A DNA stretch of 64,000 nucleotides from Conchocele bisecta (lineage: Eukaryota > Mollusca > Bivalvia > Lucinida > Thyasiridae): positions 114,717,370-114,781,369 of the forward strand of contig CM055266.1 in assembly GCA_029237695.1 (NCBI GenBank), given 5' to 3'. The position numbers and the translations under genes were made by a program. This document shows positions 21,967 through 35,595 of this stretch, piece by piece. The notes beneath the pieces are model-generated. The model was not told the DNA's origin. It ran no database searches and saw nothing but the letters and a program-made list of their open reading frames with translations. The stretch's first letter is position 1; each line of letters begins with the position of its first letter.

Positions 21967-24900
21967 TACAGAAGCTTAAAAGGGACATGCGCAATTCTTT
22001 TTCTATGTCGTTCCCACGACATAGCATCTCGTTACCACGACATAGCATCTCGTTACCACGACATAGCATCTCGTTCCCACGAGATAGCATCTCGTTACCA
22101 CGACTTAGCTATGTCGTTCCCACGAGATAGCATCTCGTTACCACGACTTAGCATCTCGTTCCCACGAGATAGCATCTCGTTACCACGAGTTAGCTATGTC
22201 GTTCCCACGAGATAGCATCTCGTTACCACGACATAGCATCTCGTTCCCACGACATAGGTAGCCAATGAAAATGCAGCATAATTACCGCCATTTTTTCTTT
22301 CAGCCATAGTTGAATATAGTCCGGCAGCCAAAGGCCGATTTGGGGCTTTACCTTATTTTGAATAACATGGTTTTTTTATTACTGACTTTGCATGTCCAGA
22401 CCTTCTAGTTTTGAAATCCAACTGAAGACAAGCTGTCACCCTTGATCGTTTTAATAAATTTGCACAAATTCAAGATGGCTGTCAAATAGATATAGTGTGC
22501 CATATAGTTGCATTAACATGAGGAAATTCAGCAATTTAAGAGCGTAAACTGGGTGTATTTGACATAGTGATGAAAATTGGCAACGTTAACATTCAATTCC
22601 TTACATGTAACTGCACTATGGGAAAAATCCAAGATGGCCGCAAAATGTGACAATTTGAAGTAATTTCACTAGTTCGTCACAACAAAGAGTATGCTTTTTA
22701 TAATCTTGGGTTTATTGAAACAATGAATGTAGATTTTTGTAACTTTTCTGTGAAATTGAATAATAGTCTAAATAGCAGAACTCCAAAAATGGCCGCCAAT
22801 TATAAATATATTACATTATACGTGCAATCGTATCTCTACATAAGAAAACATATATAATTGTACTCAGACCCTATATCAGAGGAAATGTGCATACGAATAT
22901 TGTATTTAGATACACAATGATTTTAGTACTTTAGGTACGCAATTAGATCATTGTTTCAACAGCATTAGTCCAAAATGGCCGCCAACTATTTTGATATTAT
23001 TGTAGCAATTAGCTAATATAATTGGACTCGTATGTCACATCTAAGAATGTAATTATACCAAATACTGGTATTAAGTAAAGATGATCATTTATTTTCTTAA
23101 CTTAATAACTTAACATAAGTCTAAAAATGGGCGCCGGATAATAATATAGTACATTATACTAGTAATCAAATCATATACTTATAAATAGTACACTTGGTTA
23201 TATACGTTGGCTTATTCAGTTTATTTTGGAAAGCCTTCTTGTCTTGCCATTCCACATCAACATTCATGCTGACAATATTCTGACACCAAATTATGTAATT
23301 ATAACTTATATAGTGGGCATTGGCAAGAATATGTAGGGTGGAACTTTACAGTAAACATTAATGACTTACTAATTTGAATGAACGCAAGAGGTTTTCTTTC
23401 ATATCATTGGTTCCAAACGCTTCAATGCTCAACAAGTTCACTGTGAAATCACGCGTCGGAAGTCGGAATTCAACGTCTGACATGTATGTGCAGTTGAATT
23501 TATTACATACAACTCAATATGGAGTGCATGCATATGACATATTAACATACGTAAATGCTGAACAAAGAAATCAAATTTAATCACACATTCAACACACATT
23601 GGAATGATATATACGACAGTCATTCCAGTTGAGCCACTACTAAATCACAGTAACAATAACTGTTATAGTCATTGAAGACTACAATATACATAGTACACAC
23701 CAATACATCATGACAGCATTCAAGGTACAATGCAATGGATATAAGAAATGCAGTAATCACGAAATTTAATATACTAATATGACAATGCTAAACAACGTAA
23801 CTGTCATCCCTTGCGGCTAGAGTATGTGTGCCATCATATCTTCTTCTGTTCTTATAGTCATATCGAGGTAAGCGGGAGGTTTGCTAATCAGTTCAGTTTC
23901 AACCATCCAAGTGTTCTGTTTTATGCACTGTCCTGTCCAAGGTGACATCCTGCTTGTCAAGTGTCCGTGTACTGTCCTTCATTGGGATTTGATTTTCCTG
24001 TTACTTTACCAGTAGTTCATTGGGGAATAGTTGTTGTTGTGCTTGCTCTGCATTTGTTATACTGTTTATGTAGTGTATGTACTGTTGCTTTCGTTTTGGG
24101 ACCGTACACCGCTGATCGTGGAGTGCATGTTTGTGTGCCGCGTTGAAGGTTCTGCGACCACCGATGTGCGCATGTCATTTGCTTATTAGGAAGTATTTAT
24201 TACGTTGGTTTCCTATCGGTCTCACTTTTCTACTGTGTTCTCTATTTTAATAATCATTTCATTATTATGCGATCGTCATTTTATATCTGGCGGTCATCTA
24301 AGGCTTCTTCTATTGACACAATTGTCTAATATTGCATTTAAAAGTTACATACAACGTTCAATGTGTCCATAAACCTGAGATATGTATACTAATATGCTTA
24401 AATTAATCAATAGCCCCAGTAATTATTATGCAATTTGCGCAGTATAAGGCAACGTGACTTTTTTGTTAAATATTTGGCGGCCATTTTTTACTTCTGCTAT
24501 TGGCACAGTTATTTAATTATGTGTCTAAGTTACTGAAAACGTTCAGAGTATGCCTAAATCCAATACATCTATACCAATTTACTACGATATGGCGCTAATA
24601 TGCAGTTATATACTTAATTATCAGTCGTATATATTATTGTTATATGATACTATATTTATATGTGGCGGCCATCTTGGACTTCCCCTGTTCTACAACTTGT
24701 CTACGAACATATCGAACGTACTGAAAGCATTTATTGTGTCAATATATCCAATATCAGTATCATGTTTGCTTTGATATAGAGTGTGAGAGTAGTTATATGT
24801 AAAATGTGTTACATTTTGCGGCCATTTTGGATTTTTTTCATGTCAGTGAATTGAATAGAATATTAAAAATGTTGACCGCTTATCTGATGAGTCAAGTAAA

Positions 24901-25375
24901 TCCACTTTACGCTCTTAAATTACTTCAATACCTCACACGGCATACTATAACTGTTTGGCGCCCATTTTGAATTTATACAAATTTCTCAAAACGCTCAAAG
25001 ATGACAGAGTGTCATTAGCCGGATTCTGGATGTGGATGGCATGGACAAGCAAAATCGCCAATAACAAAACTATGTTAATCTAAACAATATTAAGCTCCCG
25101 GCTGTCGGACTAAAATGGCGGTAATTATGCTTCATTTTCATTGGCTACCTATCTCGAGGGAACGAGATGCTATGTCGTGCGAACGACATAGCTAACTCGT
25201 GGTAACGAGATGCTATGTCGTGGTAACGAGATGCTATCTCGTGGGAACGACATAGCTAAGTCGTGATAACGAGATGCTATCTCGTGGGAACGAGATGCTA
25301 TGTCATGGTAACGAGATGCTATGTCGTGGGAACGACATAGAAAAGAATTTGCGTATGTCCCTTTTAAGCTTCCGT
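21967..25375. mobile_element. 3.4-kb foldback element
   Basis: Flanked by AGTTATA at 21960-21966 and 25376-25382, and removal restores a B-type unit. Ends share GAAGCTTAAAAGGGACAT. About 230 bp of each end is made of alternating CGACATAGCATCTCGTTACC-type 24-mers, themselves partly palindromic. Inside these, both arms keep diverged inverted similarity far inwards (TAATTACCGCCAT near 22288 against ATGGCGGTAATTA near 25115; TTTAAGAGCGTAAA near 22540 against TTTACGCTCTTAAA near 24905; ATGGCCGCCAATTATAAATA near 22790 against a partner near 24660). No protein was recognised. Confidence 0.75.
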
Positions 25376-26008
25376 AGTTATAACATATTTCTCTGATGTT
25401 AAGTTTTGTAAAGAGACTAAGTATGTCACCTTGACCTTGGGATCAGCGGGGGTTGGATGGTCATAGATTTGTCACAGCATGATAGTACACCCTTAGAGGA
25501 ATGCACGAGTGAAATATTAAGAATTTTCAATGAAGGAAATAGAAGTTATAACATATTTCTCTGATGTTAAGTTTTGTAAAGAGACTAAGTATTTGACCTT
25601 GACCTTGGGATCAGCGGGGGCTTGGACGGTCGTGGACTTGGCACAGCATGGTAGTAGAGCCTTACAGCAATGCATGTGTGAAATATTAAGCATTTTAGAT
25701 GAAGGAAATAGAAGCTATAACAATATTTCTCTGATGTGAAGTTTTGTAAAGAGACTAAGTATTTGACCTTGACCTTGGGATCAGCGGGGGTTGGACGGTC
25801 GTGGATTTGGCACAGCATGGTAGTAGAGCCATACAGGAATGCATGTGTGAAATATTAAGCATTTTAGATGAAGGAAATAGAAGTTATAACAATATTTCTC
25901 TGATGTTAAGTTTACGGACGGACGGACGCACGGACACACGCACGGACGGACGGACGGACAACCTAACTCCAGTATACCCCCCACAACTCGCTGCGGGGGG
26001 TATAATAA
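25376..26008. repeat. B-type array, copy 2, right part
   Basis: Three to four B-type units, a GGACGGACGCACGGAC tract, then the terminal hairpin CCCCCCACAACTCGCTGCGG with GGGGTATAAT. Together with the left part it makes a complete B-type element. Confidence 0.8.
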
Positions 26009-27180
26009 CAACCTGTATATCCCAATGTCTGACTCAGTTGACAGTTTGCTGTGTGGACGATCCTAACTACACTGATCATACAGTAAACCAACCTGCCCCT
26101 ATTTCTCATGAGCCAGCACAGATAAGGAATGGAGGCCAATGATGTCAATACAGGCCTCTGGCTGAGAAAAGGCACCCGACAATATTTGCAATAAACATGG
26201 GTCCTAATTATTCTGGCCACTTCAATGGCTGCATCAGGTTGAATGGCGAACAGCGAACAGCGTAGGCTCTGATCAGATTGCGTGTAGTGATAACGATGCC
26301 CTTGTTGTACATATATTCGCCAGTATTCCAAACTTTCTGGCTGTTACACACAGTGCAAGTTGCCATGTTTGACAGCTAGAAAATCCCCATTACCATAGTT
26401 TTCCAATGTATTATTTATTTAATTTATGGTGTTTAACTGTAAATATCATAATTTTGTATGTTTGCCTATACTGCCCCTGAATATTCTAAACTCCCCTTTT
26501 TTAAGATAGGGTCCCATGATACATGTATTAGAACGCGGGAAACAAAAATTGTCGTCTGCTGTTGTTTAATATTTTGTCTTTATTCTCAATAAAAACATGT
26601 TTTCGCAGCACTATAGAATCATTTCCATTGGAAATGATTCTGAAGTGTTGTCAAACCATGTCTTTGATAAGAAAAATGGAAAATAAACAGAAGACAACCA
26701 AATTTAATTCAGCAATGTAAGGGACTGACCTGGGCCTATACTGCCCCTGAATATTCTAAACTGCCACGTTGTAAGCTGGGGTCCCATATCTGTGTAATAC
26801 ATCGACCACTTGTAGCTGAATAATTATATTGAAACTTCAGTTCAAATTCCATTGAAACTAGGCAACTAAGTAAAGTCTAACAGGTTTGTTAATGCGTGCT
26901 TTTAAAGTTTGTCTTTGCAGCTGTTATCCCTATTTGACTTACAAAATTGGACAATTAATCGGGCTGACTGTCAGAAATGAGTGTTATTGTCATCCTGGCA
27001 CTCCCAGAACCAATTTACCAAATTATCTAGCATTATTTAAGTGACTGTCTACAATGGTAGCTCAGATTGTGTCACTGTGTGGGTTTCTATGGTATCAATA
27101 TAAGACAAGAATTCCGCCACGGAAGCGGTGTCGCGCCTGCCGAGACATTTGACCATAACATGATCATAAGCATCACAAAA
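26009..27180. other. No gene recognised; one long-hairpin MITE
   Basis: 26560-26700 is a palindrome centred on ATCATTTCCATTGGAAATGA, with AATTGTCGTCTGCTGTTG at the left end and CAGAAGACAACC at the right. The repeated phrase GGCCTATACTGCCCCTGAAT, or part of it, occurs on each side (about 26468 and 26733), so the MITE may sit inside a duplicated segment. Nothing else is recognisable. Confidence 0.5.
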
Positions 27181-27199
27181 ACCGTCAGAGAAGTGCATG

Positions 27200-28075
27200 C
27201 TTAAAACAGGAAAAGGTCAAGGTTGAAGAAACTTTTTGACATAAAAAAATGGAAAAGTGTTTCCACAACCATGTGAAGGTCAAAAGGGGCATGGTCATGT
27301 TAATGGCGACATGAGTGTGTTCCAAAGGCTTACATGTATCAAGTGTCCAAATATTGAAGAAATCCATAAGTAATATTAATGGTATACCATGATGAAGAAA
27401 CTTGAACACAAAAAAAAGTATTTTCCGCAAACGTGTGAAGGTACAAAAGGTCAAGGTCATGTTAATGACGGCATGAGGGTGTTCTGAATGATCACATTAT
27501 CAAGTGTCCAAATATTGAAGCAATCCTTTAAGTAATATTAAAGTTATATGATGATGAAGAAACTTGTACAAACTTTTTGACACAACAAAAATGGCTAAGT
27601 GTTTCCACAACCATGTGAAGGTCAAAAGGGGCATGGTCATGTTACTGGCGACATGAGTGTGTTAATGTTAAAGTTATATGATGATGAAGAAACTTGTACA
27701 CACTTTGTGACATAATAATTATAAATGGCTAAGTGATTGAATAACCATGTAAATGTCAAATAATGCCGTGATAAACATGTATACCGAATTTGGTTACGAT
27801 CGATGAAGTAGAACTTGAGTTATTGCGTGGACAATGATACAGAGTGCGAAAAATAAAAATGGCCGCCAAATGGGAGACATGTCATTGAATTTATTTTGAA
27901 AATCAATAGGCTTCTTCGTCTAGCCGTGATAAACATGTATACCAAATTTGGTTACAATTCGTCAAGTAGAACTCTAGTTATTGCGTGGACAAGCTGTGCT
28001 CACCAGCACGCCGCCCGCCCGTACAAGGTGAATACATAATACATCACGTTTTTCAAACAAGTGTATAAAAATAAC
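27200..28075. repeat. Tandem array with a D-like end
   Basis: About three and a half units of roughly 170 bp (GTGTTTCCACAACCATGTG, AGGTCAAAAGGGGCATGGTC, GGCGACATGAGTGTGTT, GATGATGAAGAAACTTG), then two units with CATGTATACCGAATTTGG, AAATGGCCGCCAAATGG and GTTATTGCGTGGACAA. It ends with CCGCCCGCCCGTAC, ATACATAATAC and a weak hairpin like the D-type end. Confidence 0.65.
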
Positions 28076-30410
28076 AAGAAAAATATTTTATACACACAAT
28101 TTTAATGTGTACACATACATCAAAACAAACAATTGTATTAATATTGCTAGTGTAATTTCTGAATGATTGAATTGTGTATCTGAACGAACAAAGAACAGTA
28201 TACAGTACAGGCACCGCAAAACCCGCAAGTTTTTCGGTAGCGTGGAGACTCCTACACTTTGCGGCAAACTGCTGTTTTGCCGCAAAACCCCGCAAACCTC
28301 CCGCGGTATTCCCCGCAATCCATACAAACAATTGCGGCAATCATGACCAACTGAATTACGACAAAACGCAGCGCAATTGTTAATATCACAAACACATTTG
28401 CCGCAATTTGTTCTGACAGGCCCGTATGTAGCGGGGTGGGTCAAAACATATGTCGTTTATTGCACATTCCACGTGAATCGGCACCGAAAGGTACATGTAG
28501 AAATTTGGGAAATATTTAATCAGGCGTCTTTAACGATCGTCACATTTCGAGAAATATGTCTCGCATTTTGAGAAATATCTCTCCGAAAATGTGTATGGAA
28601 GTAAAGGAACATATCTGTATCGTAACATCGGCATATACAATGTACACATGTATTACATTGCCGACGTCACGTTTATATATTATATTTTTCCAATCGAAAT
28701 TTGCAGACAGCGTAAATACGGTCATAAGTATCCATTGCCAATAGATCAGTAAATGGAAAGTGCGATTCTTACCTTAGAGGTAATTATAAATTGTATCAGT
28801 CCCCTTATTATTCGTTGATTTTATGACCGACCTCCGTTTCGTCCGTCAGCCAACTCAAAAAATAATACACAATAGCAACATGTTTGCCTCACCCAACTGG
28901 AACCCTACACAATGTCGCTGCCTTTGACATGCAGTGGGCCTCACTATTGTGAGAACAAGCTGTGCCCGAGAGTCGTCCGCCGCCGGACATACAGCGTGGA
29001 TACATAATACTCCCGTTTTTAAACAGGCGTATAAAAAAATATGCCACCGTACCCACCCATCCCCAACTAGCACATTTGCGACATATCATTTTCGGTCTAG
29101 CTGCACACTGGCTACAATAATTCACCGCCGATATGTTATTTACGGCTACAATTTGACCCATTCAAAAGATGTGAGAAACTGAAGTGCATACCCAAACCTG
29201 TTGCATGTAAGTCAAAATTTAGTAAACTGTATATTTTATACCTTTAAACAAATAATCTTTGATGTAGAACTGGTAAATTGCCACAAATAATATAACAGGG
29301 AAATAATTTTCCACTGGAAGCCATATTTTCTCTTGTTGTTGTTCAACATTCAACATAATGAAATGAAGCTTTCAAATTTACAAGACATACATGTAAATGT
29401 CAGATAAACACCTTGACATGGTAAAATAACCAAATTCTGCATGTGTATGTTCTTTATTAATACTTTATTGATACAGCTTTGACAGTTATATATTGTTAAC
29501 ATATCAAAAATGCCGGATAACCGATTGCAAAAATCACTCTTCCATGTGTTTCATTAAAGAGATGGGGTTAAATTGTTACCCTCGCGATTGGTATGTTGCA
29601 GGGTAGCAATTTTGTTTCTAGTTGCACACCTGATGGTGTTTACAATCATCTGTCGGTAATCCAGTTTCTAAACTGTGCAAAGTGTGACTGACATTTAGAA
29701 TTCCGTGGGAACAAACATATGAAAACCACGCTATGTAGTCACTGTTCTCATGGATTCGTGCCCCATAGCACATACATTCATATTGTGTGTTATATTCTGA
29801 TTAATTCCTGCAAACGTGTACATCAACATAAAGTTCAAACACTTGAATATGAGGTGAACATAAGGAATTCACAAAAAGTGTTATTTATGCAAGTCTTAGC
29901 GTCCCTAGAAATAACCCACCCAAGTCACCTAATTGATCTTGAAACTTCTCATCAGGTTCGTGCCCTACAACTTTTTGCACATTTGAGTGACATTCCTTGA
30001 TCACACATACAATAATGAAGTGTTGCTGCCTAGATGCATTAAATTTAAATATTGTGAAGTCCAGATCCACCTAGAAATCAACATATATCACATGTTATGC
30101 ATAATTTGCGAACAAACCCTCTTCAGATTAAGGAAATATGTAGAAAAATCACAAAATAGGTGGCAAATCACAATTGTATGTAACTGTAACTTAGAAAACC
30201 TTGGGAAACAACTTAAAATACCTTTTTAAACTAATTTTCAATTAACACTATTCTTAGAATATGCTTATTCACTTGTTTGCTAGGGGCATGAATCAATGAG
30301 AAGGCACGAATCCATGAGAATTGGGTCTACATGTAGTTGCTCACGTCAGCATCGCCGATAAATTGATAATTAAGCATTCACTTGACATAGTGCATTTTCA
30401 CATTTGATTT
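28076..30410. other. AT-rich DNA, no gene recognised
   Basis: Short open frames occur on both strands without similarity that I recognise. 28215-28300 is rich in TTGCGGC and TTTTGCCGCAA words. 28965-29040 is another D-like array end (GCGTGGATACATAATAC, CCCGTTTTTAAACAGGCG, TATAAAAA) without its repeats. Confidence 0.4.
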
Positions 30411-30414
30411 CTTG

Positions 30415-30705
30415 ATAAAGCAAGATTTGGCAGCACATGAGAATCGTCTCCTAAGACGATTCTCCTATTTTGTCAAAATAATATTTTGTAAAGAAATACC
30501 AATGTATTCATGTTTTATTTTCACATTTGTTGATTTCTTATAAAATAGGTTTGGCAACACATGAGAATCGTCTCCTTACACGATTCTAATGTTTTGTAAA
30601 AACAAATTGATGCTTTCTTTCACATGTCATTGATTTCTTAATAATAACACATTTTGGCAGCACATTAGAATAGCCTCCTAAGACGTCACAACACCATTTA
30701 TATTT
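30415..30705. repeat. Three tandem hairpin units
   Basis: GAGAATCGTCTCCTAAGACGATTCTC near 30440 is a perfect hairpin (read as GAATCGTCTCC and inverted partner). It recurs near 30563 and, degraded, near 30668, each preceded by TTGGCAGCACAT or similar and TTGATTTCTTA. The spacing is about 115-120 bp. They look like tandem copies of half a palindromic MITE. Confidence 0.6.
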
Positions 30706-31907
30706 TGTACGAATAAAACTAGCATTATTGTCGAGCCCGCTTGCGAAAAGTGAGACAGTATTATCACTGAAACCCGGCGATGCGACATGGAATGAAATGC
30801 AAAACCTATCCCATAGTCATTGGAGAAACTATTACATCGGGCAAACAATTGACACATTCAGAAATAAACGATTTTATTTGTGTTTCTCAAGACGTGTTCC
30901 ATATGGTGGAGAGGAAATACGATCGATTACACACCGTGAAAATCTTGTTGGACCGTAAATGTCAATTGTCACGTACGCCATTTCAGTTTACCGCCATTAC
31001 GTCAGCTGTTATTCTAAGTATGTATGGTCGCTCTTTAGGGGCATTTCTTTCACTTTTTTCCTTCGTTTATATGCGTAGAAACGATAATTAAGAACCTTAA
31101 ATTTTGTTTTCATTTTGAAGGAACGATGCGATGAGACGAAAACGTTAATTTACATAAAATAAATCAATAACCATCGATTGCAAAACGTGATTATAGTACT
31201 GTATTATACACATTTTTTACACAGTGATTTGAAGTGTTTTTTGTCTTGGAGCCGTAGACAACAAGAAACGGAATTTGTTTCTACACTGTGCCTGCGAAGA
31301 AACGAAAATTAGCATCCCTTATACATGTATGAACACACGTCGGCGAAAAAAACAACATTACATTTACTACACCTAAATTACGTTTCAAAGCCTGGAAGGA
31401 ATGCTAATGACCGTTCTTTTTGTGACATAGAAATGAATTTAAGGTTGTGAACTGGAAATAACAAATCTTTAGAGGCGTAAAATTTACGTTCCTTTGCAGC
31501 GAGTAAATAAAATGAAATGTCCCTAACGAGCCACCATAAGAGTGGGAACATATAGCCGACATGCACGTGCTACTGTAAACAGACTGCGTCACATTGTTAT
31601 CTGAAAAGTGTGATCAGTGTAGACCATGGTCACAGTTTCATTATCGAGGCAACTAGTCTATCTAAGCACATCTAAATGTAGACATCTTTATTCGGCTGAG
31701 TGAGTGAATAGGGTTTAACGTCCGCTTTTCTGACATAGAGGTACAAGCCTCAGGGAGATCTATAGCGTGTAACGTGATGGAAATCGGTATGGTCTACTCC
31801 ATTCAATCACACGATGTAATCAAAGTACTGAAAGTACTGAACATAGGGTACTACAAGATTAAACTAGATTGATTGATTGATTGTTGGTGTTGCAGTTTCA
31901 TTAACCC
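30706..31907. other. No gene recognised; SINE fragment
   Basis: 30728-31091 has overlapping open frames of 76 and 103 codons that I cannot assign. 31697-31760 is a truncated copy of the 467-bp SINE 5' end (GAGTGAATAGGGTTTAACGT). Otherwise AT-rich. Confidence 0.4.
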
Positions 31908-31911
31908 TTAA

Positions 31912-33521
31912 AGGTACATGCCCACTCAGTAGGTACAAAATGATCTTTTCATCAGAGACATCATCTGAGACATTTCCTGGCAAAATAAACATTCATGCGC
32001 CATTATCCCACGTACTGATTGGCATTATTATAGATTTTATATCAGACGTAAATTTACACACTGATATCAGGGACGATAACCGTGTTTGCTTAAAAAGTTA
32101 ACGGACATTACTATTTAATCTCTGTATTTATTTTATGATGTGCAATGACCATACTTTAAAATCTGTCGAAAATATTATTTTTTCAGGTGACGCATTTCTT
32201 TAGTATAAATAATTAAATCATACCTCATTTGCATATGAAAATAGCCTGATACCACCGCGCGTCACTATCAGTAAAATAAATATTACTAAATGATTATATC
32301 TGCATAGCGGGCACTTGTAACGTTTAGAACTGGTGGAATAGTGACACAGTTATACACTTATTTAATTCCTATAAGGCCAGTTTTTTTTTATTAGTTGGTT
32401 TACAGATCCGCCGACCCGATTTTTTGACAATGTGGAAAAAAATAAAAAATTTAATTTCCGATTTTTTTTACCTCCGATCCAAAAAAAAAAAAAAAAAAAA
32501 AAAATATTTTTTTTGCTGTGCCGAGAAAAGTAAGTGGCGGAAACCGGATCTTAGCAGCAGCGACAACAACAACAACCTGTGCGAATGGACTGGACAATTT
32601 GATATGATTTGATATATCTCTGTTTCAGATTGAATGCAAAAATTCAAAACCTTAATGCTCGGGTAAATGGCCTATATTTTCTGTTTTCTTGCTCCGATGT
32701 GCTTCATAATTCATGTATGCGTTCTTCCTAGGGTCCTCTACCGCCCTGCCACAAATCCACACTCGTGCCACCCCCACTGATATTCGTTTCAACTATATCG
32801 CTGCTTCGTTGTCTTGTATTTAATTATACCAGATACGGTATTAATATGTACGCATTACGCAACCCATTCACAGTGATCAACATTCAACAGTATGTGAATA
32901 TGAAACTGAGTTGCTATGTAGAATATAAAGAAACTTGCTGAACCGACTCCCTACGTTAACCGACAAACTCTTGGTCCGAGACGATGCCGGTTAACACAAG
33001 TTTCACTCTATCATAATCACTGGCCTTTTTGTTTTTTACCGACCACAAACCGACCCAACCATGAGCCTTAAAAAAGTGAACCGACCCAACCATGTGCCTT
33101 AAAAAGGTGATTTTTATTGTGTTCGGACCGTCCGTCTGTCCGTCACATGTTCGGTTAACCACTTCGTAACAGTTTCTCAAACCGGCCATATCTTCTACAT
33201 AAGTTGCTCAAGTTCTTCAATATTTCAACACATCATTCATTGGTATGTGTGCTATACCTGCCTTGCCATACTACATATGACCTTCACCCTTTGACTTAAC
33301 ACTTTTGGTTCACCCGTTTGTCAGTTTCTTCAATATGCCGCCAGTGGCATCTGCGTTCGACACTTTTTTTTTATTTCCATGACCAAATTGAAAAAACTTT
33401 TTTTATTTTTATTTTTTTCCGACCGACCGACCCGATCTCGCGGAAAAAAAATCCGTAAACCAACAAATAAAAAAAAACTGGCCTAAATGACATTTTGGGC
33501 TTACTGAGTGGGCATGTACCT
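31912..33521. mobile_element. piggyBac-type MITE with TTAA ends, containing a nested element
   Basis: Inverted ends AGGTACATGCCCACTCAG and CTGAGTGGGCATGTACCT, each flanked by TTAA (31908-31911 and 33522-33525). TTAA duplication with short TIRs is the signature of piggyBac-class MITEs. The body (ATATCAGGGACGATAACCG, TTTGCATATGAAAATAG, AGAACTGGTGGAATAGTGAC) recurs at 39660-39943 and 40008-40444. No transposase is present. Confidence 0.8.
32375..33483. mobile_element. Harbinger-like nonautonomous element nested in the piggyBac MITE
   Basis: Ends GGCCAGTTTTTTTTTATTAG and its inverse, flanked by TAA at 32372-32374 and 33484-33486. Subterminal GTTGGTTTACAGATCCG has an inverted partner. Contains a poly-A run (about 32480-32504), two direct AACCGACCCAACCATG copies near 33050-33090, and AGGTCA-poor filler. 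The 3-bp TAA duplication fits the PIF/Harbinger class. Confidence 0.65.
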
Positions 33522-33539
33522 TTAAAGCGCTGGAAACGA

Positions 33540-33672
33540 CAATTGTCGTCTGCTGTTTTAAATAATTTTATATTTTCTCTTCAAAAACATACGGAGACGA
33601 TTCTACTGCGCTGCCAAAACAGGTTTTTAAAGAGATTAAAATATACAAAATGAGCAGACGGCAATTTTCTTT
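33540..33672. repeat. Long-hairpin MITE
   Basis: AATTGTCGTCTGCTG at the left and GAGCAGACGGCAATT at the right, with GAGACGATTCTACTGCGC in the middle. It is related to the palindromes at 5.2 and 26.6 kb but with a partly deleted arm. 33673-33996 has nothing recognisable. Confidence 0.6.
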
Positions 33673-33996
33673 TTCAGCGTTTTAATGGTTAAGGGGTAAA
33701 CTATTGATATGGCACAAGTACAGTATGTACTGCTACAGTATGTACCAAAACATTCAACAACATTACAGAATATGCATAGCAATATCAGCAGGCCCGTAGC
33801 GGTGTGTAAAATAATGCCACGGCAGCCTTTTTAGCTGGAAAAATTCCACTTAGACCCTCAAAATCGCATTTCCTACATTCTAAAGTCACCGTCGGAGCAT
33901 GGATTATGCTTACATTTAAATACATAACTTTTATACAGAAAAAAAGACGTTGTTATTGCGTTGTTATTGGATGTTCAACGCATGAAGCTGACGAAA

Positions 33997-35595
33997 AACA
34001 AGAGGGCCATGATGGCCCTAATTCGCTCACCTGACTCCATGAACACCAGAGGAGAATGCGACATTGAGTTCATGTGTTTTAAAAAAATTGTGCTATTTTT
34101 AGATGGCTGTCATCTTGGATTAAGCGATGACTCTCATTTTACAAAATCTGAAAATGCTTCACCCAGCATCGGCCATGTGGTTCCTGAGAAAAAGACGTTA
34201 AAAATCTTGAATAAATGGACCTTTTGGTGGCCATCATGGATGACATAATCATCCGATTCCGACAAATATTGCACCAGAGTGATCGCCTCATTGATACCTT
34301 CAATTTGATATATGACATGACCATATTCAGTCAAAAATAAAATTTGACCCCAATTTGACCCCACGGGCCACGCCCATTTTTGACCCCGGGGTCACCATTT
34401 TAACAAATTTCAAAGAGCAATGTACATCGATCATTCCTACCAAGTTTCGTCGAAATCCGGCTAGCGGTTCATGAGAAGAAGATTTTTTTAAGAATTTATG
34501 CTATTTTTAGATGGCGGCCATCTTGGATTAGCGATGACCTCCATTTTAACAAATCTGAAAAGGCATCACCCATGGACCATAACTTTTAAGTTTCGCTACC
34601 ATGGGCCAAGCGGTTCATGTGAAGAAGAATTTTGAAATCTCTAATAAAAGAACGACCTTTTGACCTTTCGGCGGCCATCTTGGATGAGATAACAATCCGA
34701 TTTCGACAGAAAATGCACCAGAGTGATCGCCTCATTGATACCTTCAATTTGATATATGACATGACCATATTCGATCAAAAATAAAATTTGACCCCAATTT
34801 TACCCCACGGGCCACGCCCATTTTTGACCCCGGGGTCACCATTTTAACAACTTTGAAAGAGCAATGTACATCGATCATTACTACCAAGTTTCGTCGAAAT
34901 CCGGCAAGCGGTTCATGAGAAGAAGATTTTTTAAGAATTTATGCTATTTTTAGACGGCGGCCATCTTGGATTAGCGATGACCTCTATTTTAACAAATCTG
35001 AAAAGGCTTCACCCATGGACCATAACTTTTAAGTTTGGCTACTATGGGCCAAGCGGTTCATGTGAAGAATAATTTTGAAATCTCTAATAAAAGAACGACC
35101 TTTTGACCTTTCGGCGGCCATCTTGGATGACATAACAATCCGATTTCGACAAAAAATGCACCAGAGTGATCGCCTCATTGATACCTTCAATTTGATATAT
35201 GAAATGACCATATACAGTCAAAAATAAAATTTGACCCCAATTTGACCCCACGGGCCACGCTCATTTTTGACTCCGGGGTCACCATTTTAACAACTTTGAA
35301 AGAGCATTGTACATCGATCATTCCTACCAAGTTTTGTCGAAATCCGGTTGGCGGTTCTTGAGAAGAAGATTTTTTAAGAATTTGTGCTATTTTTAGACGG
35401 CGGCCATCTTGGATTACGTGATGACGCCATTTTAACAATTTTGTAATCCCCCTACCTAAGGACCATGACCATGAAGTTTGGTGACTATAGGCCCAATGGT
35501 TACCGAGGAGAAGACGTTTGAAAATGTTCACGGACGACGGACGCCGGACACATTGCGGTAACAATAGCTCACATGAGCTTTGCTCAGGTGAGCTA
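33997..35595. repeat. A-type hairpin-bounded repeat element, copy 5
   Basis: Complete ends as in copies 1 to 3, with three internal units. The right end runs directly into AAAACTTTAACC linkers, as for copy 3, so the same kind of target was used again. Confidence 0.85.

Noticed and set aside
22000..22250. CRISPR-like array from the regular CATAGCATCTCGTTACC repeats
   Set aside because: Repeats have no distinct spacers, are mirrored at the other end of the element and lie in eukaryotic repeat DNA; they are tandem TIR repeats.
28174..28444. Protein-coding exon from the Ala/Cys-rich frames
   Set aside because: The frames come from a TTGCGGC-rich low-complexity tract and have no known similarity.
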